Shown here: one piece after another, positions 43,519 through 56,300 of the stretch
How positions within the stretch are numbered: the stretch's first letter is position 1
Layout: every line of letters starts with the position of its first letter
Origin: Paraphysomonas bandaiensis
Taxonomy: Eukaryota; Chrysophyceae
DNA length: 64,000 nucleotides
Direction of reading: 5' to 3'
Assembly: GCA_965644295.1 (NCBI GenBank)
Contig: CBFFRP010000418.1
Span: 1 to 64,000 of the forward strand
Translations under genes and position numbers: made by a program
The notes under the pieces: generated by a model
The model's database searches: none
The model's input: only the letters and a program-made list of their open reading frames with translations
Told to the model about the DNA's origin: nothing

Positions 43519-45589
43519 CTAGTACGTCAAAATAACTGCTAAAGAGAAGGATATAAGTAATCCTAATGCTGAGAAAGATACTTTAGTTCTAAAAGACCCA
43601 CTATCTATAAGGGGAAGCGAGCCAGGAGGTAATTCATGTATATCTATGGTTTGAGGCAGCAATGGTAGACCACGAGAGTTGTAAACAGTCATCAACGGGT
43701 AATCCGCATGCCCATACTGCAATTGTACAAGCTTCCCGTGAACATGATATTGCGGTATAAAATCAACCGTGGTATTAGACGAAACGACCGCTGTTGCCGG
43801 GACCCTTGTGATATGACCATGGTGAAAAAATAGGAGGCTTGCGCCTTCACATACTTCTTCGCCATAAGCACCGCTATCGCTGTAGAAATAGGCATCATCT
43901 GGGTAGTAAATTCCGTCATCATAGTTATCATCATTGATATCTGCGTTAGATGGGCAGGCTTGGTGAGGCCTTAACTCAAGACCTGACCCGACAGTGCTTT
44001 CTGTCATGGTAACGCGAACAATGGACCCAACAACTTCGTTGCGTACTACTTCGGCACTCTCAACCTTTGGACCTTCATGGGTGCCATCCTCGTCATAAAT
44101 GAGACCCGCAGCAGCTATTGCCAGACGGCGCCCTACTTCGGTTTTGTTCCGTGGGTGAATGTCTCCATATGGGGATGAGGGATCACCCAGATCCGCTGCA
44201 GTGGCCATACTCGTCATATCTGTAGCAGTTGATAACGTGGCTTGCATATCCCTAAACCGTGCCAATTTACCCTCTCCATCATTATTCCAAGGCGCCAGCT
44301 GAGTGTACAGAAATGGGATTGTAGTGTTGAATAGATTGCGCCAGGAATGTATCATTCTGGTCTGAAAACAGTAGTATCTGTCAGGGAAGGGAACATTGGC
44401 TTCACCTTGATACCATAAAATTCCTCGAAATGCCATGTAGCGGAGAGGATGTATCATATTGTTGTAGAGTACTGAGGCTTTACTAGTGTCTATATCATAC
44501 ACTCCGTTATTCACAGTCTTACCCCGAAGCCGTCTTCGAGAATTACACTCATCATTGACTTCATCTGGACTCCATGCTTCTATAGGAGTACCTGGCCAAC
44601 TCACACTAACTAATCCCACAGGAATACTTCTATTAAGTGTAGTTGTATAGAGATATCTCCCATATGTCCAGCATACAGCTGAGAAGGGTCGTATAACATC
44701 ATAATTACTCTCATACCAACCATACGACACTGCACTGACATCATCTTTCGGGACCATTGCCTCACCCTCTGACATAGATGTGTTGAAACCGACCGTAAAG
44801 ACACGAATGAAGTGTGAATCATGTAGCTCATCTTGCCATGTATGGTCATGTATAGCGCCCATACCTAGCTGCATATTACTCTGACCTGAACACATGAATA
44901 CATCCCCAAATACGATGTTATCTATATAAGCAGACTCTCCTGTCGTGGATTGAATGTCAATAGTGTGGAGTCGAGGTCCTCCTGTGTGTGGTGGTAGATG
45001 GAGGGACCATCTATAGGGACTAGACGAGGGGTTGGAGGAGTGTGTTGATGACTGAGTTGTGTATGTTTCATTAGAAGTTGAATTACAAGTGACCCTTAAA
45101 GATATGGTAGTGTTTGGATGTGAAGTGTAGCCGTATATAGGAAGTTCTGTATCTCGTTGTAGGACCCTGTGTATGGATAGGTATGTATAAGGAGATGGGG
45201 AAGTACAGTGGGAGGTAGTAGGCATATACTGCTGTATATATGCTATTACTATTAATACACATACATATACTCATACACACATACCCATATATAAATTCAC
45301 ATACGCAGATACATACATAGGCATGTACATACCCATATATATGCACATATGTATAATCCATATACTATATACGCACATACACTCCTATACATATATATAA
45401 TTCACATACGCTTATGTATATATACACACGCATGTGCATATTCACATACGCATGTACATGTACATATACTTATCGCAATAACACTTACATGTTGCTGCTC
45501 AGGGTCCGAGATAGAAACTGATACTCAAGCCCCTGACTAACAGTCAGGAGGCCGATCAATAAGCAAATGCATCTCCTTATTACTTTCAT
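43519..45589 (-). CDS. Sialate O-acetylesterase-like secreted esterase (SGNH)
   Basis: Two exons: 45589-45489 encodes a signal peptide (MKVIRRCICLLIGLLTVSQG) and the strand ...TLSSNM, and 45166-43519 continues VLQRDTELPIYGYT. The junction AT|G restores the family's usual NMVLQ sequence, so an ATG at 45225 inside the intron is not the start. The total is 582 aa. SGNH motifs: catalytic Ser in MCSGQSNMQLGM, the block SWPGTPIEAW, ILWYQGEANV, and GDIHPRNK with the catalytic Asp-x-x-His region. The C-terminus ends in a hydrophobic stretch (FSALGLLISFSLAVILTY), suggesting a membrane or GPI anchor. A Cys-bounded insert of about 37 residues rich in Asp and Tyr (about 43846-43958) interrupts the C-terminal beta region. 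Known relatives remove O-acetyl groups from sialic acids or other sugars; the substrate here is open. Confidence 0.9.
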
Positions 45590-46140
45590 AACAATACACA
45601 CATATAGTACACTAATAGCATACTACATATCACACATATATATTCATAGCGTAGGCCTATAGGCCTCATAGTATCAGTACTGTGTGCTAATTGCTACATA
45701 CGTGAACATCGCTGTATGTTACTTGGAAACACCTGTTCAGACAATGGTGTCCAATCAATTTAATTTACATTGATTTGATTTGTAGAGAATCGAAGGAGAA
45801 GATGTCTGACTTCCTTTTTTGAAAGAAATTTACGTAAAAATAGAAGTTCTATCGAAAGCCCTATCAGATGGTAATATAACGATATGATTCGCTATGAACT
45901 AACAGTACATCAACGTTTAAGAGTTCTTTTAAACTCTCTATATCCAATCAATACAAAATAACGTGATTTCATTTGTAGCTATCATTGAAAGTTCTTTTTC
46001 ACATTCATACGTCAAAATATCGTATAATCCACATACATACATCTCTCATACATACATATGTACACATATCTTCATACATTACTCTCATAATTCCAGCCTA
46101 TCATAAACACCATACATATACCAGTCATATCATCCATAAT
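45590..46140. other. Divergent promoter region with microsatellite
   Basis: Holds 5' regions of the esterase (-) and RBR ligase (+). The nearby 45230-45480 segment (intron of the esterase) and 46010-46130 are rich in CATACATA-type repeats. An ATG at 45985 opens the RBR frame but leads through this repeat-like sequence and is an unlikely start. Confidence 0.55.
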
Positions 46141-47232
46141 ATGCTTATGTTCTGTACATTTCTATCTATTGAAGATGTTGAGCGTAGAGGGGAGTGTGTG
46201 ATATGTTACAATGATAATGTACGTGTTGGATGGTGCAGATGTTCGACTGTATTCGGCAATGAACTTGATCGTGATATACATACATATAAACCCACAGATA
46301 CATACACAGATACATCAACTGATAGAGGCATATGTCACTCATGTCTCTTAACTTACTTCAAGACAGAAATAACCGCTGCAAGGATCTCATCGGATGGATC
46401 CATAAGATGTATATGTTCAGATAGTAACTGTGATGCTCGCTTCTCTCAGACTCAAATCATAGCATCCCTTCAAGATTCAAATGAATTATTAGAAAAATAT
46501 TATACGTTTTGGGTTAATTCTCAGATGTTAAGTGATCCAGAGACGATATGGTGTCCTAATCCTCGATGTGTCTCCGTTGCCACGCGTTTGTCTCGTCATC
46601 GAGCATATTGTGGTGTGTGTAAATTTCATTTTTGTGCGAAATGTGGAGGCGATCATCCACGTGCAACGAGTTGCTCTCGAGCAGAAGAGGCTGGGTTTAG
46701 GGAGTGGAAACGTGCAACCAAACAGGGATGCAAACGATGTCCATGCTGTCGCCTTTTCATAGAGAAAGATGGGGGATGTAGACAAATGATTTGTTCGTTC
46801 TGCGGTCATCAATTTTGCTGGCGCTGCAAGAGGAACTATGATTTGTGTGATGGGGGTAGTAGCTGCCGCGCATTGGGCTTATGGAAACATAGAGCATGGG
46901 GAGATTCCACCCTGGAGCGTGGTACGAAGAAAGCCTTATGTGCACCAGTGGCCTTAGCAACTGCTGGTATTGCAGCTGGTGTGATGTGTGCAGCTGCTGG
47001 TGTGTTAGCACTCTCCGCGCCGTTGGCAATTACGTACCACCATCGTAATGTACAACGCATTAAAAAAAAGTACACCTCAGGACAAACATTGGCATCTGTG
47101 AATGAAAGAAATCCAACTCTGGAAGAAAACAGTATTGAAGACTATGACATATATGACAGCGGCGATGATATCGTAAGCATTACAAGAAACCCTGAGGTAG
47201 ATAACAACCGATCACAGGTGACCTCTATGTAA
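46141..47232 (+). CDS. RBR-type E3 ubiquitin ligase with C-terminal membrane segment
   Basis: 363 aa from ATG 46141, chosen because upstream in-frame sequence is repetitive. RING1 begins GECVICYNDN and includes a long polar insert before ICHSCLLTYF. IBR contains IWCPNPRCVSVA, YCGVCKFHFCAKCGGDH. RING2 reads CPCCRLFIEKDGGCRQMICS then HQFCWRC; the Cys in DGGC sits where RBR ligases form the ubiquitin thioester. Ala/Val-rich helices (APVALATAGIAAGVMCAAAG) follow, probably one or two membrane passes, and then an acidic tail. RBR ligases take ubiquitin from E2 onto their own Cys and pass it to substrates; the membrane region would place this one on an organelle or ER membrane. Intronless. Confidence 0.88.
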   Translation: MLMFCTFLSIEDVERRGECVICYNDNVRVGWCRCSTVFGNELDRDIHTYKPTDTYTDTSTDRGICHSCLLTYFKTEITAARISSDGSIRCICSDSNCDARFSQTQIIASLQDSNELLEKYYTFWVNSQMLSDPETIWCPNPRCVSVATRLSRHRAYCGVCKFHFCAKCGGDHPRATSCSRAEEAGFREWKRATKQGCKRCPCCRLFIEKDGGCRQMICSFCGHQFCWRCKRNYDLCDGGSSCRALGLWKHRAWGDSTLERGTKKALCAPVALATAGIAAGVMCAAAGVLALSAPLAITYHHRNVQRIKKKYTSGQTLASVNERNPTLEENSIEDYDIYDSGDDIVSITRNPEVDNNRSQVTSM

Positions 47233-47599
47233 AGTAGAGTGTTGCTGCATGTATCATCACACAGCACACCCGATATTATATTTTTGCGTTATTATCTTTT
47301 CGATCACTGCTTCTTCCGAAGCAGTGTATTTATAACATGATGTAGTATTATTAATTTTACCATTATTTTTTATGATATGTAATTTAGTTTTTATTATTGA
47401 TTGTAAATAATTTTAAAATCGTTCTATTATCTAATCTGTGGAGAAAGCATATTCCATCTCAGCATCATGAATCATCAGCGTCATAATCAGGTACTGCTAA
47501 GGTTTGAGATTTCGTAGCACTACAGGTACATGCTATCTGTACGAGGTAGTTTATAGCGAATAAAAAGAACAAATTCTGCGTATGCTTTTCACTAGCTAG
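47233..47599. other. Convergent intergenic region, nothing recognised
   Basis: Short AT-rich spacer with a small TAGC tandem near 47591-47605. Confidence 0.6.
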
Positions 47600-49617
47600 C
47601 TAGCTATCATAGGTTATTACATGAGAGATTCCCACTTTCGTCATACTCTTAGGTTGTAGACCAATTACATGAGTTCCAGGAGGAAAACTTTTCAGCATAA
47701 TGCAGTGCACACCGGCGGCTTCATGAGCTGCCCAAATCTTCCTCTCCCTATTTACAGGAGAATATCCACTGTGCAATCTATCCATAGACACATCCAGCTC
47801 CACCTGTTCACCTTTTTATTATAGATGCTACAAACTCACATATGCATTACTACACCTTAAACTCGAGGTTACTGAAGTTGTCTTTCATCTTGTAGGCGCA
47901 TAACAAAACTTTATTACGAGCAGCAGAAACATCAACTCGTAGATATATCTCCCCTCCTTCCGGCCCCGCCGAGCTTATATAAACGGGACGAAGCTCCTCG
48001 TCACTGGGAGGGCGTCTCTTTATACAAATGAATAAAATTAAGATATACAAGACTACAATGGTACCTGTTTATTAGGAGTGCGTACAACAAGGTATTTCCA
48101 AGATGTAGGGCCCACTACTCGACTTGAGAGAGTAAGATTGGTGTGCAGAGGGCTGAAGTCAGTGTAGCATACAGCCTTATATGTACATGCAATTGGCTCT
48201 CGCTGACAAGTAGACGGACTGGGCAGTTTACCATGATACTGCAGCGAGTCAAGTCTCTCCGAATATTCTGACAAACACGTTAGGGCGTCGTGTGTAAGAG
48301 CTGATACAGGAAATTACTCACTGGCAAAAAGAGCAGCAGTGCCTTCGGACAATTCCTTCCTAGTCATGTAGAGGGCATCCAATAGAGTTAGCCCATACAG
48401 CCACGCTATTAGCTCTCCCCTGAGAAGATGGATACCTCTCGTAGGGTGCCATCGCGCACCACTTCCCAGACCGTACACGGCAGCTTCTTTGGTGAGAAAC
48501 TTCAGAGCACACTTTTCGAATATCGCTCCTGCATTACACTCTTTGTCCTTTCCCCACACAGTTGAATGTTTCCGGCACGTCTCAGCCGGGTATGTTGCCC
48601 CGAGATTCATTCCGGAGAGGGATATACCGGTATATTTGGATACATAACTGGCGAACCTACCCATCGAGCTGCCTCCCTTGTGCATCTTCACCATCTGATC
48701 ACGCACCGTCCCTAACTCCTGGGAAGTTGGTCGCCACTCTCCCAACCCTGTTGAACTGGGAGTCCAAGCCTCACTGCTGTATGGTACAGAGTCCGTAGAA
48801 GGTGGACATTCTTTGGGTACCATGCCCCCTGATGATGCAACATAAAAGGCAGCCCGGTTGGTAGCAGCTAGACGGGCCACAACTTCTATATATTGAGGTT
48901 CTCTACCACAGTTGAACGATTGCTCCCTAACACACGTATATACGGAAGAGGTCACATTTATATATCCATATCGACAATAATAACATGTTGATACCATGAA
49001 TAAAAGTCTGCATGGAATCCTCCCATTGTATCATAGCAGAGATCTGATGGCATACAGTCGTTGGCTCCTTGGGCTATATTAACCACCTCTAGATGCACTC
49101 CAACTTTATCTAATACAGGACCTAACCGTCGCTCAACTACTAATGGATAACTGTCATTATAGGCATTATCATGTCCAGCTGTCACAGATGATCCTCCAAA
49201 TATCATTTTAAACTGTGCATTCGATGTGAGTATCTTACGAGCAAATGTATACTTTAATATATCCCAATCTTTCCTATACATAAATCAATATACTTCCAAT
49301 GAAATATCTTCATTCCATCCTACCTGGCCATATTGGCTTGCATAAGAACAAATAGGCGTCCTATATCAGTGTTATACTATAGTGCAATAGATATATAAGA
49401 TACATTGGAATCATATACAGTTATATAGTACTTCATATCGATGATACATTAGACTGAGAACTTTCCAAGAAGATTCTATAGCTGAAGTTAAAGTATCTTC
49501 GTTTAGTTGATTGAGTTTTCTGGGTGTGATCTGAATGCTGTTTTTGTGACTGTGAGATGTGCATGTTACTATACAGAATATGAAGGATAGAAGTAGGAGC
49601 TGTATACGGGTATACAT
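47600..49617 (-). CDS. Secreted SGNH-hydrolase-like protein, seven exons
   Basis: Exons on the minus strand: about 49617-49454 (end uncertain), 49360-49324 (37-nt microexon), 49273-48995, 48926-48322, 48267-48065, 48017-47856, 47803-47600; phases of exons 2-7 agree. Exon 1 begins with a signal peptide (MYTRIQLLLLSFIFCIVTCT). Exons 2-3 read ANMARKDWDILKYTFA and FGGSSVTAGHDNAYNDSYP, the latter a G-x-S block I for an SGNH/GDSL fold. The exon 3-4 junction yields DFYSWEQSFNCGRE. Exon 4 has AAFYVASSGG and GARWHPTRGIHLLRGELIAW, which looks like the Asp/His-containing last block. The C-terminal exons give a beta-rich domain. It resembles a family of putative secreted esterases common in algae and oomycetes; substrate unknown. 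The exon 1 donor is the weakest part of the model. Confidence 0.75.
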
Positions 49618-50385
49618 TGTATTAATACAGGACTATGGTTGAGATGGATATGGGGGATTGATGTGCATGATTAGAGGTGTTCTGGTGTTGTGTAAGTGAA
49701 TAGCACTGGGAGTCGATGTCATGGGAGCCTATCTACTCTGACTATATGTATGTAGGTACGTACTATTCACAGGGAGGCACATACTATATACAATATACTG
49801 TACCATATGCTGTATGTATATGTATACTGCTGTATAACAGCCGTAGTACTACTATAGCATATGATATATAATGCATATGGATATGTGTGTATGTAGACCA
49901 CGAACACTGCTGGATATTTCTCATACTTTCTGTATGTATGTGTAGGTCTGTATGGTGGTAGGAATTCCGCCCTTCTCTGTACGTACTTGATTGTACCTGT
50001 ACACCCACAGAACATGTACCTATACACCCTCTGTATATATATCATTTTACTCACACTGTACCTCTACACCCTCCATATGTACCTCTCCATCACCCAGTAC
50101 CTATCTATCTATCTATGCATCTATCTGCCTCATCGTAGCTATCCATCACTCTTCCATACTCCTCACTCACACATAGACAGACACCCCATTACACACTTTA
50201 ATTAACAAACACCCTCTCTTTTACCATATCCCTATCACATGAACACCTCTGGACGATCACAGTGCGCATAGAATTGACGTTTAAGGTACATCACCAGCCT
50301 CTCTATATATATATAACTATACGTGTATTGTATAGATAATACATACATATATAACACAACACTCTAAATACACACAGATACACTC
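49618..50385. other. Divergent promoter region with repeats
   Basis: Lies between the SGNH gene (-) and the DNA-PKcs gene (+). A stretch at about 49770-49870 resembles, in inverted orientation and imperfectly, the dispersed repeat at 8103 and 32706. CTAT/ATAC microsatellite tracts (50100-50125, 50300-50325) follow. No gene seen. Confidence 0.5.
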
Positions 50386-53300
50386 ATGGAAATCCTAGAG
50401 AAGCTCTTGATCGACTTGAACAGCACAATAGACAGCACTGAGACTGTACTTGACGCTCATCTGATTGCTCTCAACATCGAATCGTATGTACATAACTATA
50501 ATCATCACCAGCAGCAGATCGATAGTAATGAATTAGAGTATCTGCTTTTCCTCTTAACTCAGAGTGAATATCCTCCCAATCTACTCCATTTCATACAGGG
50601 CACAATGCGAACTAAAGTAAAAGAATTCATTAAAGCGAAGTGTACGATATTAAAGTTTATGGGAAGTCTGATCAAATCTATTGGACGAGAAGTAGGGGAC
50701 TATGGGATCACTGTATGCAATACCTGTATCGATGTGTTTCGTATGGACGACAGCAATGAAGTAAAAGCTGCTAGCTTGGAACCTCCAAAGCAGCTATTGC
50801 ATCTCTGTTTGAATGGTTATCAGTTAGATTGCAAGGACCTTGATTTGGACCGGTTGTATGAATTGCTGTTAAGTGAATACAGCGGCAAGAAGAGTACTGG
50901 TGGGGTTCGATATCAATGTTTGGCGGTTCTTGGTCATATAGTGGCTGTCTATCCCCACAACCCCGCAACTATCAGCAATGTTGAAATGGTCAAAGAGCGG
51001 TGCGTGTTAGCCCTTCAAAAGAACTTTTCCGCTGCTTGCCGATCTCCTGACCTGACCCTCATAGCAGGTGCCTTTGGATGTCTAGATCGTACTTGTGGAC
51101 AGTACGAAGATGGAATAGGAGGCAATGTGGAGGTGTGGAGGTACCTTGTAAAAGCTATAAGTGGAGTGAAACAGGAATCACTGCATAGATATGCTATGGT
51201 GGGTAAAGCGTTGCGATTTATAAAACACCACTCCGGTTTATTTCGGGAACTGATAGGAGTCAATTTCAGTACCTCCTATGAGATGATGGTTGCTTGTTTT
51301 TTCTCCGAGAAGTCTGTTTGCAAGAAGCATGCAGAAGAGGCGCTTGTCGCACTTCTCGGTGAATATGCGGCTTACCTATGTGAAAATGATACAGAGGACC
51401 TTGCATCACTTCGTACTGTTGTAGAAGGTCTAATGGGATATCTAAAAGACGTAGGGATGGCTAGAAAGGATGTAGTACTGGCAGTGAGAGGATTAACGGC
51501 ACTAGCTCCAGCCATGTGTATTTACAGTGATATTCTCGACCGCGACACGGACATTGTAAACACTCTTGTAGCAACTTGCGACCACTTGATGCTCGAAATG
51601 TCTCTTCAGGATGGATCTCAGGAGAGTACAGGGAATGGACTTGTTATGCAGCATACTCCTTTAGTTTTGTTACGAAAAGCGCAATTCCTATCTGCGGTTG
51701 TTGTGAACATCAAACGATCCACCCCGACCTTCGCCCTCCGTAGATTTCTAGTGACTACCGCCACAGATCTTGTTATAGGGTACTCCAGACTGTGGGGAGA
51801 ATCATCTGCAGCGGTTCAAAGTGCATTGCGTTTGTTTATGTGCGCGTTTATGTCACCTGATAACCGTTGGAATGGTGTTGCTGATACTGTGGTGCCGTGT
51901 TTAATGGTGCGAGCAATGAGCCGTCCAGTGGACGGGGAGAGTGTTGATATAGTCGCAATTGATCCTATAACAGGAGAAGGCGATGGCCGTTTACATTTAA
52001 AATATGCATATCTCTGGAAAGAGCTGTTGTACCCTGGCGATAGAGAGACACGAAAAACAGGTTTGTGGGTATCGGGTGGTGAAGAGGGCAGTAACGCTGT
52101 CGATAGAAAATTGGTTCAGTCTTTTTTAGCAGAGGTCGCCAAGACTCTATCTACATTAGAACTATCGTATACTACATCTAATGAGGGTCTGGTGGAAGTC
52201 TCTGCACAACAGAGTGAAGATATAGCTCCAGTACCCTTATCTGCCTCGCTCATTCCTGGGAATCCTGCTGATCAGGAACTTATACTTAATTTAGTGGCGT
52301 TCTTAGAAGACACAGAAAGGTCAATTGCCCGGCATATTCAGCAACAGTGCTCTGAAATAGTCACTCAGCAATTGGCGTCCCTTGTTTACCAGACTGTTGA
52401 CTTAGCGTATGAATGGCCAATGGTGTCTGCTTTATACCGCTTTATACGGGTGCTCTCAGCACTGTGTAATGTGAAAAAAATCGTAACCGATGGTGTCAAG
52501 GATGCCCTAATACAATGCTGCGCAAGCGTTGCAGTAAGAATCATGAATGATTTCAGTCACCCAGAGCTCGTATCATCTGCACTTTACATGGTATTTTCGG
52601 CTCCACCGTGTATTCTGTTGGCTTTGGACACGGATTCTGTTATTGTACCTTTGGTTACGCGCTCTTTAGCAACCACGTTGAGACCAAAGTTAGCAATGTT
52701 AGTACTAGAGCTGCTGCTATACAACAATCGACTCAGTAATCGAATCCTTGATTTGGTGCTACCGCAATTGCAGAAGTACCTCATTCACAGCGAATGCTCA
52801 CGTACAGGGGTGGAACGAGGTGGGACCAGTAGGAAACGCAGTAAGGAAGGCTTGGAAGTGGCAACTGAGGCTAGTGTGTATGAGGAGGGTGAAATGCAGA
52901 TATCTGTTCTGAGATTTCTTGGGCGACTTGGTGGAAGAAATAAGGCTTTACTTCCCTCTCCAGAGGCCACTGTAGCGACTTCTTTGTCATGGGGTAGTTT
53001 TCAGAGGAGCCTAAAGGTGCCTCTGCCTGTTGTCTACAATGGAGAACTTGGGACTAATGATTTGTTTTTCCCTCTTGGGTCGTGCATGTCTCGCGTAGTT
53101 GAGCTGTGTATGGACCGACGCCCTGAAGGGCGGCAAATGAGGGTTCTTGCTGCGGAAACTTTGCATAGCATGCTTATAGTACTTATTGGTCAGGCGGCAT
53201 CTGATATATCTAATGATGTTCAGGAGCATGCAGATATACTACAGCAGGTGCTCCCTTGTATTTTATCTATGGCCGGCTCTTCGGAGTTGGTGGTCAGGAA

Positions 53301-56300
53301 TCTGTTCGAGAAGCTTCTGTACCAGATGGTGCACTGGTTGGCTGGAACTGATTCAAGATTAAATTGTATGGGCGTGGTTCTGTTGGATTCTCTTGTTGAC
53401 GGGCTAGCTTGTTCTACTTCTTCTTCGGGCGTAGAAAACTCTCAAACAAAAGATGTGGGTATGCGTGAGACATGTACAGCAGCCCTTGTTGAGATGTTCA
53501 GGTGGATTCAACGTTCCACAGCGAGCACCAGTCAAATGAATTTAGATAACATTATTTTGCGCCTTCTCTCATTATCTGTTCATCCGGACACTGATAAGAG
53601 GCTTGGGGCAGCGGGTGTTTTGAACCGACTATATATATATGTGCGTGAGGACAGAATGCTGGTAATGCGATATGCTCTTAGATTTATCTTCTCTCTGTTG
53701 AACGCGGTAAAGACGGGGGGATCTAGCCAAGAGGTATGAATCAGCGATCTTGCTCTTTGCTTACACTATTATATTGGCAGGCATGTGCTCTAGCGGTTAG
53801 ACGTTATGTCAACATTGTTGTCAAATTTTCTTCGCATGATGAATCTGATGCTGCCATGCTGAGGTACGATACTCACAAGTTGTATACTTTTTGTGGTAAC
53901 TGCTGCACTCCAACAGACGGGGAAGGTGGGAAAATGCAAGTGATAGCTCCTTTTCATATGCGCGTGATGAAGCACATGAATCTCAGCAGCCTTGTTTTCC
54001 TTATACCCTAAGAGATTTATTACAGTGGCTATGGAGCGGTGTATCTTCAGAAGATTACGTGTTTAGGCGACAGTGCATGGCGTGTTTAGGTGACCTCTGT
54101 GCTCTTGTTCCACTACCAGATGATAGAAATCGGCCAACTGTGACACCAGTACCGCGCCCTCCTCATTTACAATCAGTTGCCGAATATATTCACTCCTTGG
54201 GACCTGATACTGAGTCGTGTGTTGTAGAAGTAAGTCGTGTGCTATCCGGCTCTCTGAAGACTGTGAGCAGGCCTTCCACTACACTGCTATCAGAAACTGA
54301 TAATCCTGTTATTGAAACACACTCCGAGTCATGGATGCGGACTCTTAGTGGTGCACTGGATGGGTGCAATTGGATATTAACCTGCTTAGAAGCATTTAGT
54401 CCAGAGGATTTATTTTTGTCCGCCGGAAAAGACATGCCTGTGATGAGAAAAAGGAAGCGGGAGCGAGAAGTGCCATTGCCCTTGACTGGAAGCGAGGGGT
54501 CAGAGTCAAATGGAAAAATTCTATTGATTTATCTTTCCAGAATTTTTCGGTTCTGTGCTCGACAGTTGCTGGGTCAATGTGGGACAGAGCAATACTTAGA
54601 TGGAGAGATTATAACTGAGGTACTGAGACGGTCTCTACAACTTCTTTTAGTTTTGGTCAAGCATAGTGTCAACAACACACAGTTATCCGACTGCTTGAAA
54701 TCGAATGGTTTACTGAGCTCTGATGGGAGATTGTGCCACAGCTTCCAACTAATTTTGATATCTTCGCTGTGCAGTATTCCATTACGGCTATCATATGACG
54801 GAGGACAGAAGATGACACATGAGGCAGTTGTACTACTTGATTCGATGGCCACTAGCCTTGTAGATGAAGGTCAACTTGTGTCAAAATTACCGGATGTAAT
54901 TTCTATTTCGTCAATCTACGCGTCTAGGGGGGGTCGTGGGGGAAACTATGAGGGCGGCTTAGGCCACCTTCTAACTACAGTCGAGACGTTTTTGGGTGGG
55001 ATTGGGGATATGTGTAACGAAGTTCTTACTCCCACTCTTTGGTGTACTCTTTTGACCAACTGTTTGAATACTTTGTCGTCTAAGACCGCCGCTACATATT
55101 TGATGGCATTGGACAGGTGCTTTGGTGTGTTAAAACGTTGCGCGCTGTTGCCTTTTTGCTTCGGTGACTCGTACCAGTATGACCTGGTGGCGCGGGGTGG
55201 CAATCTTGTTCATGAAGCAATGCTTTTATCGGATGGATTTGAAAGCACATCCGATGCTCTTCTGAGACTAGGAGTAACAATGGGGGTCTGTATTTCAGGC
55301 CAGAAGCAGAGTCTTCTTAATACAGTTTTACTCAATGCAGCTGATGACAATCATATCTTGCAACGCCATGGCAAGACAGTTGTCGATGTTGTGCTAGTTG
55401 ATTCAGATGGATCTGGTTTACGTTTATACTCGGCGAGTGTGTTGGATGAACTGGTTAGGACATCTATCTCACTTCGTGAGGTAGCCAAACAAATGGTTAT
55501 GAAACTCACATCTATCGTTGCGGAGCGAGTCGAGAGTATATTGGTCGAGAATCTGGCCATTTTCGTTGAACAGATGGCGCGGCGCGTTGTTGGCGATAAG
55601 GATTTCCGCTCACTCCTTTGCTCAGAGGAGCTAGTGAGCGCCTTACTTTATCTGGAGTCTCGCCTACCTCTGACAGTTAGAATGGACTCCACATCATCTC
55701 TGGGGTCGACACTAGTGTCATTTCGTGATTTGTTGCTGGAAAGTGTACTGCAAGTTTTTGAGGCCTGTGGAAGATCCTCAGGAGCAGATGTGACTACTGC
55801 TGTGATACGTGGAGATAATTTATGTGATTGTATTGTGCGAGGTTTCAGTATGCTGTCTTATCTTATCCCCGGAACGATCAAATCATGCCCAAGACCTTTC
55901 ATTTCTTCCTCAGCTCCCAATTACCAAATAGAGATAGAAAAAGAAATAGAACAGAAGGTAAACACTCGTGTATGTAAAATGTCTATTTCTGGCTTAAATT
56001 TTATAGGTCACGTCTGCTCTGGAAGAAGTTGTGGCCTCAAAGTTTCCGTTAAACTCCACATCTCTTGATAGGAATAGTGACGGAGGTAGAGTAGTGATAA
56101 TATAACGCTACCAATGAACGCTCTATTTTGCAGGAAAGGAATTTAGTCGAATATTCAAAGCTTGGCTTGACTGTTTTTCTCACTGTGGAGCAATGTGCTT
56201 GTTAGAGCCACTATCTCCTACTCTCAGGGAGGGCAAGGCACATGCGTATAGTAGTTGGATAAGCACCGCATTGAGCTCCTTCGTTACAGGCATGGCAGAT

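Noticed and set aside
45170-45225. ATG 45225 as start of the sialate O-acetylesterase
   Set aside because: It lies in the intron. A separate exon at 45589-45489 supplies a signal peptide and restores the family's NMVLQR sequence in phase.
43519-45225. Small plus- and minus-strand ORFs overlapping large genes (for example 4009-4218, 10940-11302, 58193-58654)
   Set aside because: Shadows of real genes in other frames; no independent motif or start context.
45985-46140. Upstream extension of the RBR ligase to ATG 45985
   Set aside because: The extra 52 residues (His/Thr/Ile-rich) are encoded by CATA-type repeat sequence and precede the first conserved region; ATG 46141 is more plausible.
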